This document shows, in pieces, positions 8,357 through 16,348 of a stretch of DNA of 64,000 bases (the stretch's first letter is position 1; each line of letters opens with the position of its first letter). The notes beneath the pieces were generated by a model. The model did no database searches, had not been told where the DNA came from, and saw only the letters and a list, made by a program, of their open reading frames with translations. The stretch is from Streptomyces ardesiacus (GTDB taxonomy: Bacteria; Actinomycetota; Actinomycetes; Streptomycetales; Streptomycetaceae): contig NZ_BEWC01000008.1 in assembly GCF_003112575.1 (NCBI RefSeq), forward strand, positions 186,001 through 250,000, given 5' to 3'. The translations under genes and the position numbers were made by a program.

Positions 8357-9681
8357 ACACCAGATCCGCCATGCCCGCAGGAGCCCGGAAAGGGGAGGGC
8401 GACCCGTCCGCCCCCGGCAAACTGAGCAGCGGCCAGCGCAAGGCCATCGTCGCAGGCACCATCGGCAACACCGTCGAGTGGGTGGACTGGGCGCTGTACT
8501 CGATCTTCGCGAAGGTCATCGCCGACGAGTTCTTCCCCAAGGGCGACGGCGCGGTCGCCCTGCTGTCGACCCTCGCCGTGTTCGCGGTCGGGTTCGTCAT
8601 GCGCCCGATCGGTGCCGCCGTGCTCGGTGCCTACGCCGATCGCCGCGGCCGCAAGAAGGGCATGACGCTCACCGTCGCCCTGATGGCGGGCGCCGGCTTC
8701 CTGATCGCCATCACCCCCTCGTACGAGCAGACAGGCGTCCTGTCGCCCCTGCTGCTCGTCGTCGCCCGCCTCGTGCAGGGCTTCTCCGCCGGCGGGGAGT
8801 TCGGCTCGTCCTCCGCCTTCCTCGTCGAGTCCGCCGCCCGGGGCCGTCGCGCCTTCGCCGGTTCCTGGCAGCAGGTGTCGGTGGCCGGCGGCGTCCTGAT
8901 CGCCTCGCTCCTGGGCACGCTCACGACCTCGTGGCTCAGCGACGACGCCCTGCACGCCTGGGGCTGGCGCGTCGCATTCGTCGTGGGAGCCCTGCTGGGC
9001 CTGGTCGGCCTGTGGCTGCGCGTCTCGGTCGAGGACACGGAGTCCTTCACCCGGACCCAGGACAGCGGACGCACCCGCACCAACCCCGTCAAGGCGATGT
9101 TCGTCGAGCACCCCGCGGCGACACTGCGCGTCGTCGGCATCACGATCGCGGGCACCCTCACCTACTACATCTGGGTCAACTACCTGCCCACGTACGCGAA
9201 CCTGACCACCGGCATCCCGCTGAGCACGGCGCTGCTCTCGCAGACCCTGTGCCTCATCGTCTTCGTGATCGCGCTGCCCTTCGCCGGAGTGCTCTCCGAC
9301 CGGCTCGGACGCAAGCCGACGATGGCCGGCTTCGCCGGCGGGTTCGTGGTCCTGGCCTGGCCGCTGCTGCACCTGCTCGGCGACAGCTTCCTCAGCCTGT
9401 TCCTGGTCCAGCTCGTCGGCATGCTGCTCATCCTCGGCTACTCCGCCAACTGCGCCGTGATCATGGCCGAGCAGTTCCCCGCCGAGGTCCGGGCCACCGG
9501 CATCGCCCTGCCCTACGCCCTGGCCGTCGCCGTCTTCGGCGGCACGGCGCCGTACGTCACGACGTGGATGCACGAGAGCGGCCACAGCGACATGCTCTGG
9601 ATCTACGTGTCCGTCGCCTCGCTGATCTCCCTCGCCGTCTACCTCACGATGCCCGAGACCAAGGACAAGGAATTCAAGTGA
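8353..9681 (+). CDS. MHS-type major facilitator superfamily transporter
   Basis: A 442-residue MFS permease with about 12 membrane segments. The N-terminal GTIGNTVEWVDWALYSIFAK is characteristic of the metabolite:H+ symporter branch (KgtP/ProP-like: GNxxEWxDxxxY). The loop 2-3 motif is GAYADRRGRKKG (about residue 94) and its C-half echo is GVLSDRLGRKPT. Other landmarks are RLVQGFSAGGEFGSSSAF and the cytoplasmic end PETKDKEF. Such carriers import organic acids, betaines or amino-acid-like compounds with protons. Position between two enzymes of the same operon suggests it imports the pathway substrate. Its start and stop overlap both neighbours. Confidence 0.92.
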   Translation: MNTRSAMPAGARKGEGDPSAPGKLSSGQRKAIVAGTIGNTVEWVDWALYSIFAKVIADEFFPKGDGAVALLSTLAVFAVGFVMRPIGAAVLGAYADRRGRKKGMTLTVALMAGAGFLIAITPSYEQTGVLSPLLLVVARLVQGFSAGGEFGSSSAFLVESAARGRRAFAGSWQQVSVAGGVLIASLLGTLTTSWLSDDALHAWGWRVAFVVGALLGLVGLWLRVSVEDTESFTRTQDSGRTRTNPVKAMFVEHPAATLRVVGITIAGTLTYYIWVNYLPTYANLTTGIPLSTALLSQTLCLIVFVIALPFAGVLSDRLGRKPTMAGFAGGFVVLAWPLLHLLGDSFLSLFLVQLVGMLLILGYSANCAVIMAEQFPAEVRATGIALPYALAVAVFGGTAPYVTTWMHESGHSDMLWIYVSVASLISLAVYLTMPETKDKEFK

Positions 9682-10505
9682 CGCGCCACGTTCTCCTCAC
9701 CGGCGCCACGGGCGGCATCGGCACCGCCGTCGCCGAGGCGTTCGCAGCCCAGGGGACGTTCCTCACGCTCAGCGACCACGACCCCGACGCGCTGCGGGCC
9801 ACGGCCTCGCGCTTCGGCGCCGGCGCCGCGACCCTGGCCGCCGACCTGACCGACCCCCGGGCGGCGACCGTCCTCGTCGAAGAGGCATGGGCGGCCCACG
9901 GTCCGGTGGACGTCCTCGTCAACGCGGCGGGCGTCTACCCCTCCCTGGACATGGCCCGGGTCGAACCGGCGGCCTGGGACCGGCTGTTCGCCGTCAACCT
10001 GCGCGCCCCCGTCCTGACCACCGCGGCCCTCGCCCGCCTCGCCACGGCCGAGGGCCGGCCCGGCAGCGTCGTCAACATCTCCTCCGGTTCCGCCCTGCGT
10101 TCACGTCCGGGCGGCGGACCGTACGCCAGCTCCAAGGCGGCCCTCGAGATGGCCACCCGGGCCGCCGCCCTCGAACTGGGCGCCCACGCCATCCGCGTCA
10201 ACGCGGTCAGCCCCGGCTTCGTCCTGGTCGACAGCGACTGCAACCCCGTCTCGGCCGCATACGCCGAGGCCATCGGCGTCAACCCGCTGGGCCGCCCCGG
10301 AACGCCCGCGGACATCGCCCGCGCCGTGTGCTGGATCGCGGGTCCGGAAGCCTCCTGGATCACCGGCGAGGTGCTCCGCGTCGACGGCGGATCGAGCACC
10401 GGAGCCCTCCACCTTCCCCGGATCTGGCAGACCGACGACACCCGCGCCCGCGCTGCTCACCCACCCCTCGCGGCCGCCACCACGACAGAGGAAGACGCCC
10501 GATGA
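9678..10505 (+). CDS. Short-chain dehydrogenase/reductase (SDR)
   Basis: A 275-residue classical SDR starting at GTG 9678, which overlaps the transporter stop (GTGA). Motifs in order: TGATGGIG cofactor loop (about residue 8), NAAG with VNLRAP, SSGSA catalytic Ser (about 136), YASSK catalytic Tyr/Lys (about 149-153), SPGFV and the terminal WITGEVLRVDGGSS. The acidic residue after beta-2 (SDHDPD) favours NAD. About 30 residues beyond the usual end are low-complexity (RAAHPPLAAATTTEEDAR). It oxidises or reduces an alcohol/ketone intermediate of the pathway encoded by 7406-12736. Confidence 0.9.
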   Translation: MTRHVLLTGATGGIGTAVAEAFAAQGTFLTLSDHDPDALRATASRFGAGAATLAADLTDPRAATVLVEEAWAAHGPVDVLVNAAGVYPSLDMARVEPAAWDRLFAVNLRAPVLTTAALARLATAEGRPGSVVNISSGSALRSRPGGGPYASSKAALEMATRAAALELGAHAIRVNAVSPGFVLVDSDCNPVSAAYAEAIGVNPLGRPGTPADIARAVCWIAGPEASWITGEVLRVDGGSSTGALHLPRIWQTDDTRARAAHPPLAAATTTEEDAR

Positions 10506-12736
10506 GCGACACCAGCGACACCGCCCGGGAACGGACCGCCTACGCCGTCGTCGGCGCGGGAGCGATCGGCGGCACCCTCGCCTTCGCCCTCGCCCGCGCG
10601 GGCCACCCCGTCACCCTCGTCGACACCGACACCGCTCACGTCGACGCGATCCGCGCCCACGGACTCGTCCTCGCCGCCGCCGACGGCGGTCGCACGAGCG
10701 TCCCGGTCACCGCGACCACCCCCGACGCCTTCACCGGACCGCTCGAACGCGTCCTGCTCGCGGTGAAGGCGCAGGCCACCCGGAGCGCCGTCGAGTGGAT
10801 CGCCCCCCGCCTGGCCCCGGACGGGTACGTCGTCTCCGTGCAGAACGGCTTCAACGAGGACCTGATAGCCGGGCTCGTCGGTGCCGACCGCACCGTCGCC
10901 GCCTTCGTCAACATCTTCGCCGACGTTGCCGAGCCCGGGGTGATCCAGGACGGCGGCCCGGGAGCCCTCGTCATCGGCGAACCCGGCGGTGCCCCCGTCA
11001 GCGACCGCGTCCGCGCTCTCGTCGCCGACCTGCAGAGCTGGGGTCCCGCCCGGGCCAGTGACAACGTCGAGGGGTATCTGTGGGCCAAGGCCGGATTCGG
11101 CGCCATGCTCGCCGCCACCGCCCTCGCCGACGCGCCCATGGCCGACCTGATCGACCGTCACCGTCCCGCCATGGCCCGGCTCACGGCGGAGGTCTTCGCC
11201 GTGGCCGACCGGCGCGGCGTCACGCTCGAGGCGTTCGACGCCTTCGACCCCCGCCCCTTCCGCCGGGGAGCGGACACCGCGGTGCGCGACGCCGCCTTCG
11301 ACCGTCTCACCGCGTGGCTCCGCACCCAGCCGAAGGACCGCAGCGGCATCTGGCGCGACCTGGCCGTCCGCCACCGCCCCGTCGAGGTCACCACCCACTA
11401 CGCCGACGTCATCGCCTACGCCGACGGGACGGGACTGCCCACGACCCTCCTGCGGGCCGTCCTGGAGGGGCTGCGCGCACTCGAGGGCGCACCGCATACG
11501 ATGTCCGAAGCGCGACTCGACGCACTCGACCGGCTCACCCCGCCCCCCGCGGACCAGCTCCCTCCCGCCGACGAACAGGCCGGGGCCGTCCTGCGCTGGC
11601 TGGAGCACCACCGCGAGGACATGGTCGCCGACCTGGCCGCCTACACCGCCCGGGGCAGTGCCAGCGACGACCCGGACGCCCTGGGCGCCTGCCTCGCCTG
11701 GCTGCGCGAGTGGCTCGACCAGCGGCTGGGAACGCCGGAGACGGAAGAGATCCTCCCGCGCGCCGACGCCGGCGACATCATGATCCGCCGATACCCGGCA
11801 CGCGGCGCCACGGCGGCCGACGGACGCCCGGTCATGCTGGTCGGCCACTACGACACCGTCTGGCCGACCGGCACCCTGGACGCGTGGCCCTTCTGCCGGG
11901 AGGGCGACGTCATCAGCGGGCCCGGCGTCTTCGACATGAAGGCCGGCCTCGTCCAGGCGGTCTGGGCCCTGCGCGCGCTCGACGCGCTCGGCCTGCCCCG
12001 GCCGGCCGCCTCCCTGGTGCTCAACGGCGACGAGGAGACCGGAAGCCTCGCGTCCCACGAAGCCCTCGTCGAGGAGGGCCGCGACTGCCGGCTCGCCATG
12101 GTCTTCGAAGGTGCCGCCGACGGCGCCATCAAGACCGCCCGCAAGGGGGTCGGCCTGTTCACCCTCACCGTCACCGGCACCGAGGCCCACGCGGGACTGG
12201 ACCCCACCGCGGGGGCCAGCGCGGTGGACGAGCTCGCCCGCCAGATCCTGCGTCTGACGGAGCTGCGCGACCACGCGGCCGGAACCTCTCTCAACGTCGG
12301 AGTGATCGAGGGGGGCACACGCAGCAACGTCACGGCCGGCCGGGCCCACGCCCGCCTGGACGTCCGCGTGGCCACCGCCGGCGAGCAGCAGCGGATCGCA
12401 CGGGCCCTCGCCGGCCTGCGCCCCGTCGACGCCCGCACCCGACTGGAGGTCACGGGGGACTGGAACCGTCCCGTCTTCGAACGCGGCGAAGGCGTCGCCG
12501 AACTCGCGGACCTGGCCAAGGCCTGCGCCCGCCGGCTCGGACACGACCTCGCGGAGGCGTCGGTCGGCGGTGCCAGCGACGGGAACTTCCTCGTGGCGGC
12601 CGGCGTACCGGTGCTGGACGGCATCGGGGCGGTCGGACACGGCGCCCACGCCCGTTCGGAGAGCACATCCGTGTCCGGGATGGTCACCCGCGCCGCGCTG
12701 GCCGCCGCCGTTCTCGCGACGCTCGCCGAGAAGTGA
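10502..12736 (+). CDS. Ketopantoate-reductase-like / M20 metallopeptidase fusion
   Basis: One uninterrupted 744-codon frame holds two enzymes. Residues about 10-340 are ApbA/PanE-like: VVGAGAIGGTLAF Rossmann loop, SVQNGFNE, the WAKAGFGAML segment with the catalytic-type Lys, and the late RHRPVEVTTHYADVIAYA block. After a Pro-rich linker (about 340-358, PPPADQLPPADEQ) comes a full M20 carboxypeptidase-like unit: GHYDTVW (about 447), GPGVFDMKAG (Asp about 478), NGDEETGS (Glu pair about 511), GGASDGNF and GHGAHARSE metal His. All metal ligands are present, so both halves look active. These families are normally separate proteins. Last gene of the operon; ATGA overlap with the SDR; a terminator follows. 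Confidence 0.88.
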   Translation: MSDTSDTARERTAYAVVGAGAIGGTLAFALARAGHPVTLVDTDTAHVDAIRAHGLVLAAADGGRTSVPVTATTPDAFTGPLERVLLAVKAQATRSAVEWIAPRLAPDGYVVSVQNGFNEDLIAGLVGADRTVAAFVNIFADVAEPGVIQDGGPGALVIGEPGGAPVSDRVRALVADLQSWGPARASDNVEGYLWAKAGFGAMLAATALADAPMADLIDRHRPAMARLTAEVFAVADRRGVTLEAFDAFDPRPFRRGADTAVRDAAFDRLTAWLRTQPKDRSGIWRDLAVRHRPVEVTTHYADVIAYADGTGLPTTLLRAVLEGLRALEGAPHTMSEARLDALDRLTPPPADQLPPADEQAGAVLRWLEHHREDMVADLAAYTARGSASDDPDALGACLAWLREWLDQRLGTPETEEILPRADAGDIMIRRYPARGATAADGRPVMLVGHYDTVWPTGTLDAWPFCREGDVISGPGVFDMKAGLVQAVWALRALDALGLPRPAASLVLNGDEETGSLASHEALVEEGRDCRLAMVFEGAADGAIKTARKGVGLFTLTVTGTEAHAGLDPTAGASAVDELARQILRLTELRDHAAGTSLNVGVIEGGTRSNVTAGRAHARLDVRVATAGEQQRIARALAGLRPVDARTRLEVTGDWNRPVFERGEGVAELADLAKACARRLGHDLAEASVGGASDGNFLVAAGVPVLDGIGAVGHGAHARSESTSVSGMVTRAALAAAVLATLAEK

Positions 12737-12742
12737 GGCCCA

Positions 12743-12787
12743 CCTCGCGGCAGGCCGGCACCCCGCACCGGCCGTCCTGCCGCGAGG
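12743..12787 (+). terminator. Strong hairpin terminator of the 6.2-12.7 kb operon
   Basis: A perfect 12-bp outer stem, CCTCGCGGCAGG (12743-12754) with CCTGCCGCGAGG (12776-12787), and an inner GGCCGG/CCGGCC pairing (12753-12758, 12768-12773). It starts 6 bp after the fusion gene's stop. Confidence 0.85.
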
Positions 12788-13001
12788 CACTTTGGCCTGG
12801 TCGCTGTCTGTTGTCGACAGGCGTTCATCCCCAGTGACCTACGGTCCCCGGCTGAGTACGGCTGAACGACCTTCGTCACCACGCCGGTTACGTCCGAGAG
12901 CAGACATTCGGGGTGTCCCGTTGGAGGCACGGGAACTGGAAGACCGCTACGGAGCGTCCCATACGGGCAACGGTCTGCTGACGGTGGGAGGACGGGCGAT
13001 C

Positions 13002-14039
13002 ATGGACAACGGGCCGAGCGGCGCACGTTACTTGGCCATCGTTCTGGGATTCCTCACCTTCGTCTTCAGCGCCTCGCTCCTGCTGACCGATGTCCCGAAT
13101 CCCGGAAAATGGCTGGGTGCAGGCATCGGTATGGCCGGCGGCGCCACCGTCTTCGTCGGTGCCTGCATTCTGAACACCCGGTCCGCCCGCTACGGGAAGC
13201 CGTGGCTGGTCAAGGCAAGCGTGACCTTGACCAGCGATGAGGCCCGGCAAGGGGCCGTGAAGGCAGTGTCCTTCAAGGCCCGCGTGCGCTGCGCCGTGTG
13301 CGACGGCACGGGCCGAAGCGGACCGTCGTCCTGCCGGAAGTGCCGGGGGAGTGGGCTGGGCAAGTTCGGTCAGCACACGCGCCGGATCCACATCCCTGTC
13401 GGCGTCCAGGACAACAGCGAGTTGACGGTGCGGAGCATGGGGGCTCCTGGTGGCCGTCAGAATCCGAACGGAGATCTGTTGCTGGCCGTGCGGATTACCG
13501 GGGGCGGGGGAAAGGAGCCGAGGCGACAGCACGGGAAGTCGGCCGGTGAGGAAAGGCGTGACCCCAGGATTCGCCGGCCTCATGACCGTTCTGTCTCTGA
13601 CGACGCGTTCCTGATCACCGTCGTGGGAAACCCCCGCCCGCACCGCCCTGGCCCGGAGCCCGCGGACCGTGTCCGGCCAGCCGGCCCGGCCACCGCGCGC
13701 AACCGCCAGGGGGACACCGAGGTGGCCTTGACGTCCGCCGGGATGGCCGTCCGGGACAAGTGGCCCCGTCCCGGCGGCGGCGCCCGCTGGAGGACGCGGG
13801 TGGACCTGCGGTGGGACGACATCGCCGGCCTGGGATTCGACTACGGCAGCCACGACTCAGTCGTATCGCTGTGGGCGGTGTCGCCACACGGCGAGCAGCG
13901 ACAGCACATCGTGGATGCCCGCAGCTTCACACGCGACCAGTGGGACGAGTTGGGCCGCAGCACTTCGGCCCTGACCGGAGGCCGCCTGGCCATCGACCTC
14001 GCGAAACTCGACCACCCGGGCACAGCGCGGGACTCCTGA
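13002..14039 (+). CDS. Membrane protein with partial DnaJ zinc-finger/CTD region, no J-domain
   Basis: A 345-residue protein. Two N-terminal hydrophobic segments (about 9-27 and 36-56) are followed by a DnaJ-like strand (VTLTSDEARQGAVKAVSFKARVRC in outline), then one zinc-type module with Cys97-x2-Cys100 and Cys111-x2-Cys114. Next comes a DnaJ C-terminal-domain piece, HIPVGVQDNSELTVRSMGAPG (about 127-150) ending NGDLLLAVRI. Canonical DnaJ has a J-domain, four Cys pairs and two CTD barrels; only half is here and there is no HPD motif. The last 110 residues (WDDIAGLGFDYGSHDSV) form an unfamiliar domain. ATG 13002 follows GGGAGGA. Function unknown; possibly membrane-tethered client binding without Hsp70. 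Confidence 0.7.
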   Translation: MDNGPSGARYLAIVLGFLTFVFSASLLLTDVPNPGKWLGAGIGMAGGATVFVGACILNTRSARYGKPWLVKASVTLTSDEARQGAVKAVSFKARVRCAVCDGTGRSGPSSCRKCRGSGLGKFGQHTRRIHIPVGVQDNSELTVRSMGAPGGRQNPNGDLLLAVRITGGGGKEPRRQHGKSAGEERRDPRIRRPHDRSVSDDAFLITVVGNPRPHRPGPEPADRVRPAGPATARNRQGDTEVALTSAGMAVRDKWPRPGGGARWRTRVDLRWDDIAGLGFDYGSHDSVVSLWAVSPHGEQRQHIVDARSFTRDQWDELGRSTSALTGGRLAIDLAKLDHPGTARDS

Positions 14040-14080
14040 GCGTCTCTCGGGGCAGGGTGGTCCCGGGCAGTGCCGGAGGC

Positions 14081-15553
14081 TCATTCCCCGTCCGGGGCGG
14101 GAGCGCGGGGAACGCGCAGCGCGAAGCATGCTCCGAGCGTCCGGGGGGCGAGGGTGAGGGTGCCTCGGTGGCGGTGGGCCAGGTCGCGGGCGATGGCGAG
14201 GCCCAGGCCGGCGCCGCCGTGGTCGCGGGAGCGGGCGTCGTCGAGACGGACGAAGCGTTCGAAAACGCGCTCGGCGTCCTCGGTGGGCACGCCCGGTCCG
14301 TCGTCGTGCACCGTGAGGACGACCCAGGCACTCTCGTTCCGGATGGTGATCTGCACGCGGTGTGCGGCGTGGCGGACGGCGTTGTCGATGAGGTTGCGCA
14401 GCAGCCGTTCGTATGCGTCGGGGTCTCCGTGTGCGTATGCGGGAGCGCTGCTGTCGCAGGTGAGGGTCAGCGGTCGCTCGGTGAGGGGGTATTGCTCGGT
14501 CAACCGGGCAGCGAGGGCCGTCAGGTCGACGGTGTCGGGGGCGGTTGCGGGGGCGCGGGTGTCGAGGCGGGCGAGGAGCAGCAGGTCTTCGGCGAGGGCG
14601 TGGAGGCGGCGGGTCTGTCGTGCGGCGGTGGTCACCGCGGCGGGCCAGTCGGTGCGTTCCGGGTAGGCGAGCGCGACTTCCAGGCTGGCCAGCAGTGTGG
14701 TGAGGGGGCTGCGCAATTCGTGGGCGGCGTCCGCGACGAAGCGGCGTTGCTGGGCGGCGGCGTTGTCGAGGCGTTGGAGGGTGGTGTTGAGGGTGGTGGC
14801 CAGGGCGGTGATCTCGTGTCCGGTGGCGGCGGGGACGGTGACGCGTTCGCGGGGGTCGCTCGCGGTGACCGAGGCGGTGAGGGCGCGGATGGCTTCGACC
14901 GGCCGCAGCGCGGTACGGACGGCGAAGTAGGTGACGGCGGCGATCAGCACGAGGCCGACGAGTCCGGCCTGCAGCAGCAGGAGGTCGGTGGTCCTGGTGA
15001 TGGCGTCGGCCGTGTTCGGGAGCACCAGCGCATAGACCCGCAGGTCGGCGTCGGCGGCGACACCCAAGGCGGCGGCTTTGGCGGTGGTCAGGTCATCGGC
15101 CCGGATGTCGCATGTCACGACCTGATGGGTCCCACCGGACACGGAGAGTTTGTCGCTGGGGTTGTAGTGGGGGTTCGCGGGGAGGCGGACGGTGGTGATG
15201 AGTTCGACCTGCTGGGCTCTCGACGGAGCGGGCATCACGTGGTGGGTGTCCGGATCGAAGTCGGCCATGCCTCCGCCGTAGGCGACGGCGCCCTGTCGGC
15301 CGGTCGCCACAACCTCGTACGGCACGGTGCTCGTGGTGTCGGGAACGACACCCTCGCGCAACTGGTCGCAGAGAGGCCAGAGCTGTGCCTTGGCTTGGTC
15401 TTCGGCGATCTGCGTGCTCCGCCGGTAGACGTCGTGGTGGACCCACCAGCCGGTGCCGGCCAGGATGACGGCGGCGGCCGAAGCGGCGGCCAGGGCGGCG
15501 CGGGCTCGTACCGAACGCGGCCACCAGCGGCGTCGCGGCTCAGTCGCGTTCAC
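14081..15553 (-). CDS. Two-component sensor histidine kinase
   Basis: A 490-residue membrane kinase. TM1 spans about residues 14-33, an extracytoplasmic sensor of about 140 residues follows, then TM2 (LLLLQAGLVGLVLIAAVTYFAV) and a HAMP linker (ALRPVEAIRALT). HisKA has FVADAAHELRSPLTT with the phospho-His at about 277. HATPase motifs are NLIDNAVRHA (N box), DDGPGVP (G1) and GGAGLGLAIA (G2). GTG 15553 is chosen because it overlaps the response-regulator stop by 14 bp and gives a normal n-region; the upstream ATG frame is shadow sequence. It is co-transcribed after the regulator. The signal is unknown; envelope stress is suggested by the adjacent PMT-type glycosyltransferase. Confidence 0.92.
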   Translation of the reverse strand: MNATEPRRRWWPRSVRARAALAAASAAAVILAGTGWWVHHDVYRRSTQIAEDQAKAQLWPLCDQLREGVVPDTTSTVPYEVVATGRQGAVAYGGGMADFDPDTHHVMPAPSRAQQVELITTVRLPANPHYNPSDKLSVSGGTHQVVTCDIRADDLTTAKAAALGVAADADLRVYALVLPNTADAITRTTDLLLLQAGLVGLVLIAAVTYFAVRTALRPVEAIRALTASVTASDPRERVTVPAATGHEITALATTLNTTLQRLDNAAAQQRRFVADAAHELRSPLTTLLASLEVALAYPERTDWPAAVTTAARQTRRLHALAEDLLLLARLDTRAPATAPDTVDLTALAARLTEQYPLTERPLTLTCDSSAPAYAHGDPDAYERLLRNLIDNAVRHAAHRVQITIRNESAWVVLTVHDDGPGVPTEDAERVFERFVRLDDARSRDHGGAGLGLAIARDLAHRHRGTLTLAPRTLGACFALRVPRAPAPDGE

Positions 15554-16220
15554 GGTCGTCCACCAGCCGGTATCCGGCACCCCGTACGGTCTGCAGGGAG
15601 TTCCGGTGGAACGCGGCGTCCACCTTCTTGCGGAGCGTGCTGACGCGCGCCTCCACAAGATTGGGGTCCTGGGCCACGTCGGGCCACGCGTGGTAGAGCA
15701 GATCCGTTTTGGAGACCGCCTGGCCCGCCCGGCGGGCCAGCAGTTCCAGCACGGCGAACTCCCTGGGTGTGAGTTCCACCCGGGTCCCGGCCCGGCGGCA
15801 GACCCGGCCGGCGACGTCCAACGAGAGGTCTCCCACGGCGAGGACGGGCGGGGCGGTCGTGCCGGCTCGTCTGGCCAGGGCCCGCAGCCGTGCGACGAGC
15901 ACCAGGTAGGAGAAGGGTTTGGCCAGGTAGTCGTCGGCCCCCGTGTCCAGGGCCTCCGCCTGGTCCCACTCCCCGTCCTTGGCGGTGAGTACCAGGATGG
16001 GCGTCGCGTTTCCCTCCCGGCGCAACTGGGCGCAGACCTTGTAGCCGTTGAGTCCGGGCAGCATCAAGTCCAGTACGACGAGGGAGTATTCGCCGGTCCG
16101 GGCCATCCACAGTCCCTGCCGGCCGTCATGGGCGAGGTCGACGCTGTAGCCCTCGGCAGTCAGGCCGGTGTGCAAGGTGTGGGCGAGGTCCACCTCGTCT
16201 TCGACCACGAGAATGCGCAT
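15540..16220 (-). CDS. OmpR-family response regulator
   Basis: A 226-residue regulator. The receiver domain has VVEDE at the start, the phospho-Asp in VVLDLMLPG (about residue 51), the switch Thr in LVLTAKD, and Lys in LAKPFSY. The winged-helix DNA-binding domain runs from LSLDVAGRVCRRAG to RVSTLRKKVDAAF, ending TVRGAGYRL. ATG 16220 opens exactly at MRILVVEDE; longer in-frame starts are rejected because they cross the promoter region. It forms an operon with the sensor kinase (14-bp overlap). The GGTCAG direct repeats at 16265-16291, between this gene and the divergent glycosyltransferase, are its probable binding site. Confidence 0.93.
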   Translation of the reverse strand: MRILVVEDEVDLAHTLHTGLTAEGYSVDLAHDGRQGLWMARTGEYSLVVLDLMLPGLNGYKVCAQLRREGNATPILVLTAKDGEWDQAEALDTGADDYLAKPFSYLVLVARLRALARRAGTTAPPVLAVGDLSLDVAGRVCRRAGTRVELTPREFAVLELLARRAGQAVSKTDLLYHAWPDVAQDPNLVEARVSTLRKKVDAAFHRNSLQTVRGAGYRLVDDRERD

Positions 16221-16264
16221 GCGCTGCAGCCTGGCACAGTGCCGGCCGGCCTTCCTGATCGGCC

Positions 16265-16291
16265 GGTCAGGTTGGGTCAGCATCCGGTCAG
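16265..16291. promoter_or_regulatory. Direct-repeat array, probable response-regulator box
   Basis: GGTCAG occurs three times at 16265, 16275 and 16286, i.e. 10 and 11 bp apart, one helical turn each. Helically phased direct repeats are the standard architecture bound by OmpR-family dimers. The array lies in the 128-bp gap between the regulator (start 16220) and the glycosyltransferase (start 16349). Confidence 0.6.
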
Positions 16292-16348
16292 TGACGTCCC
16301 GGCACGCTGGCGAAGTGTCGTCGCCACTGCTGAAAGGTCCTGTCACCG

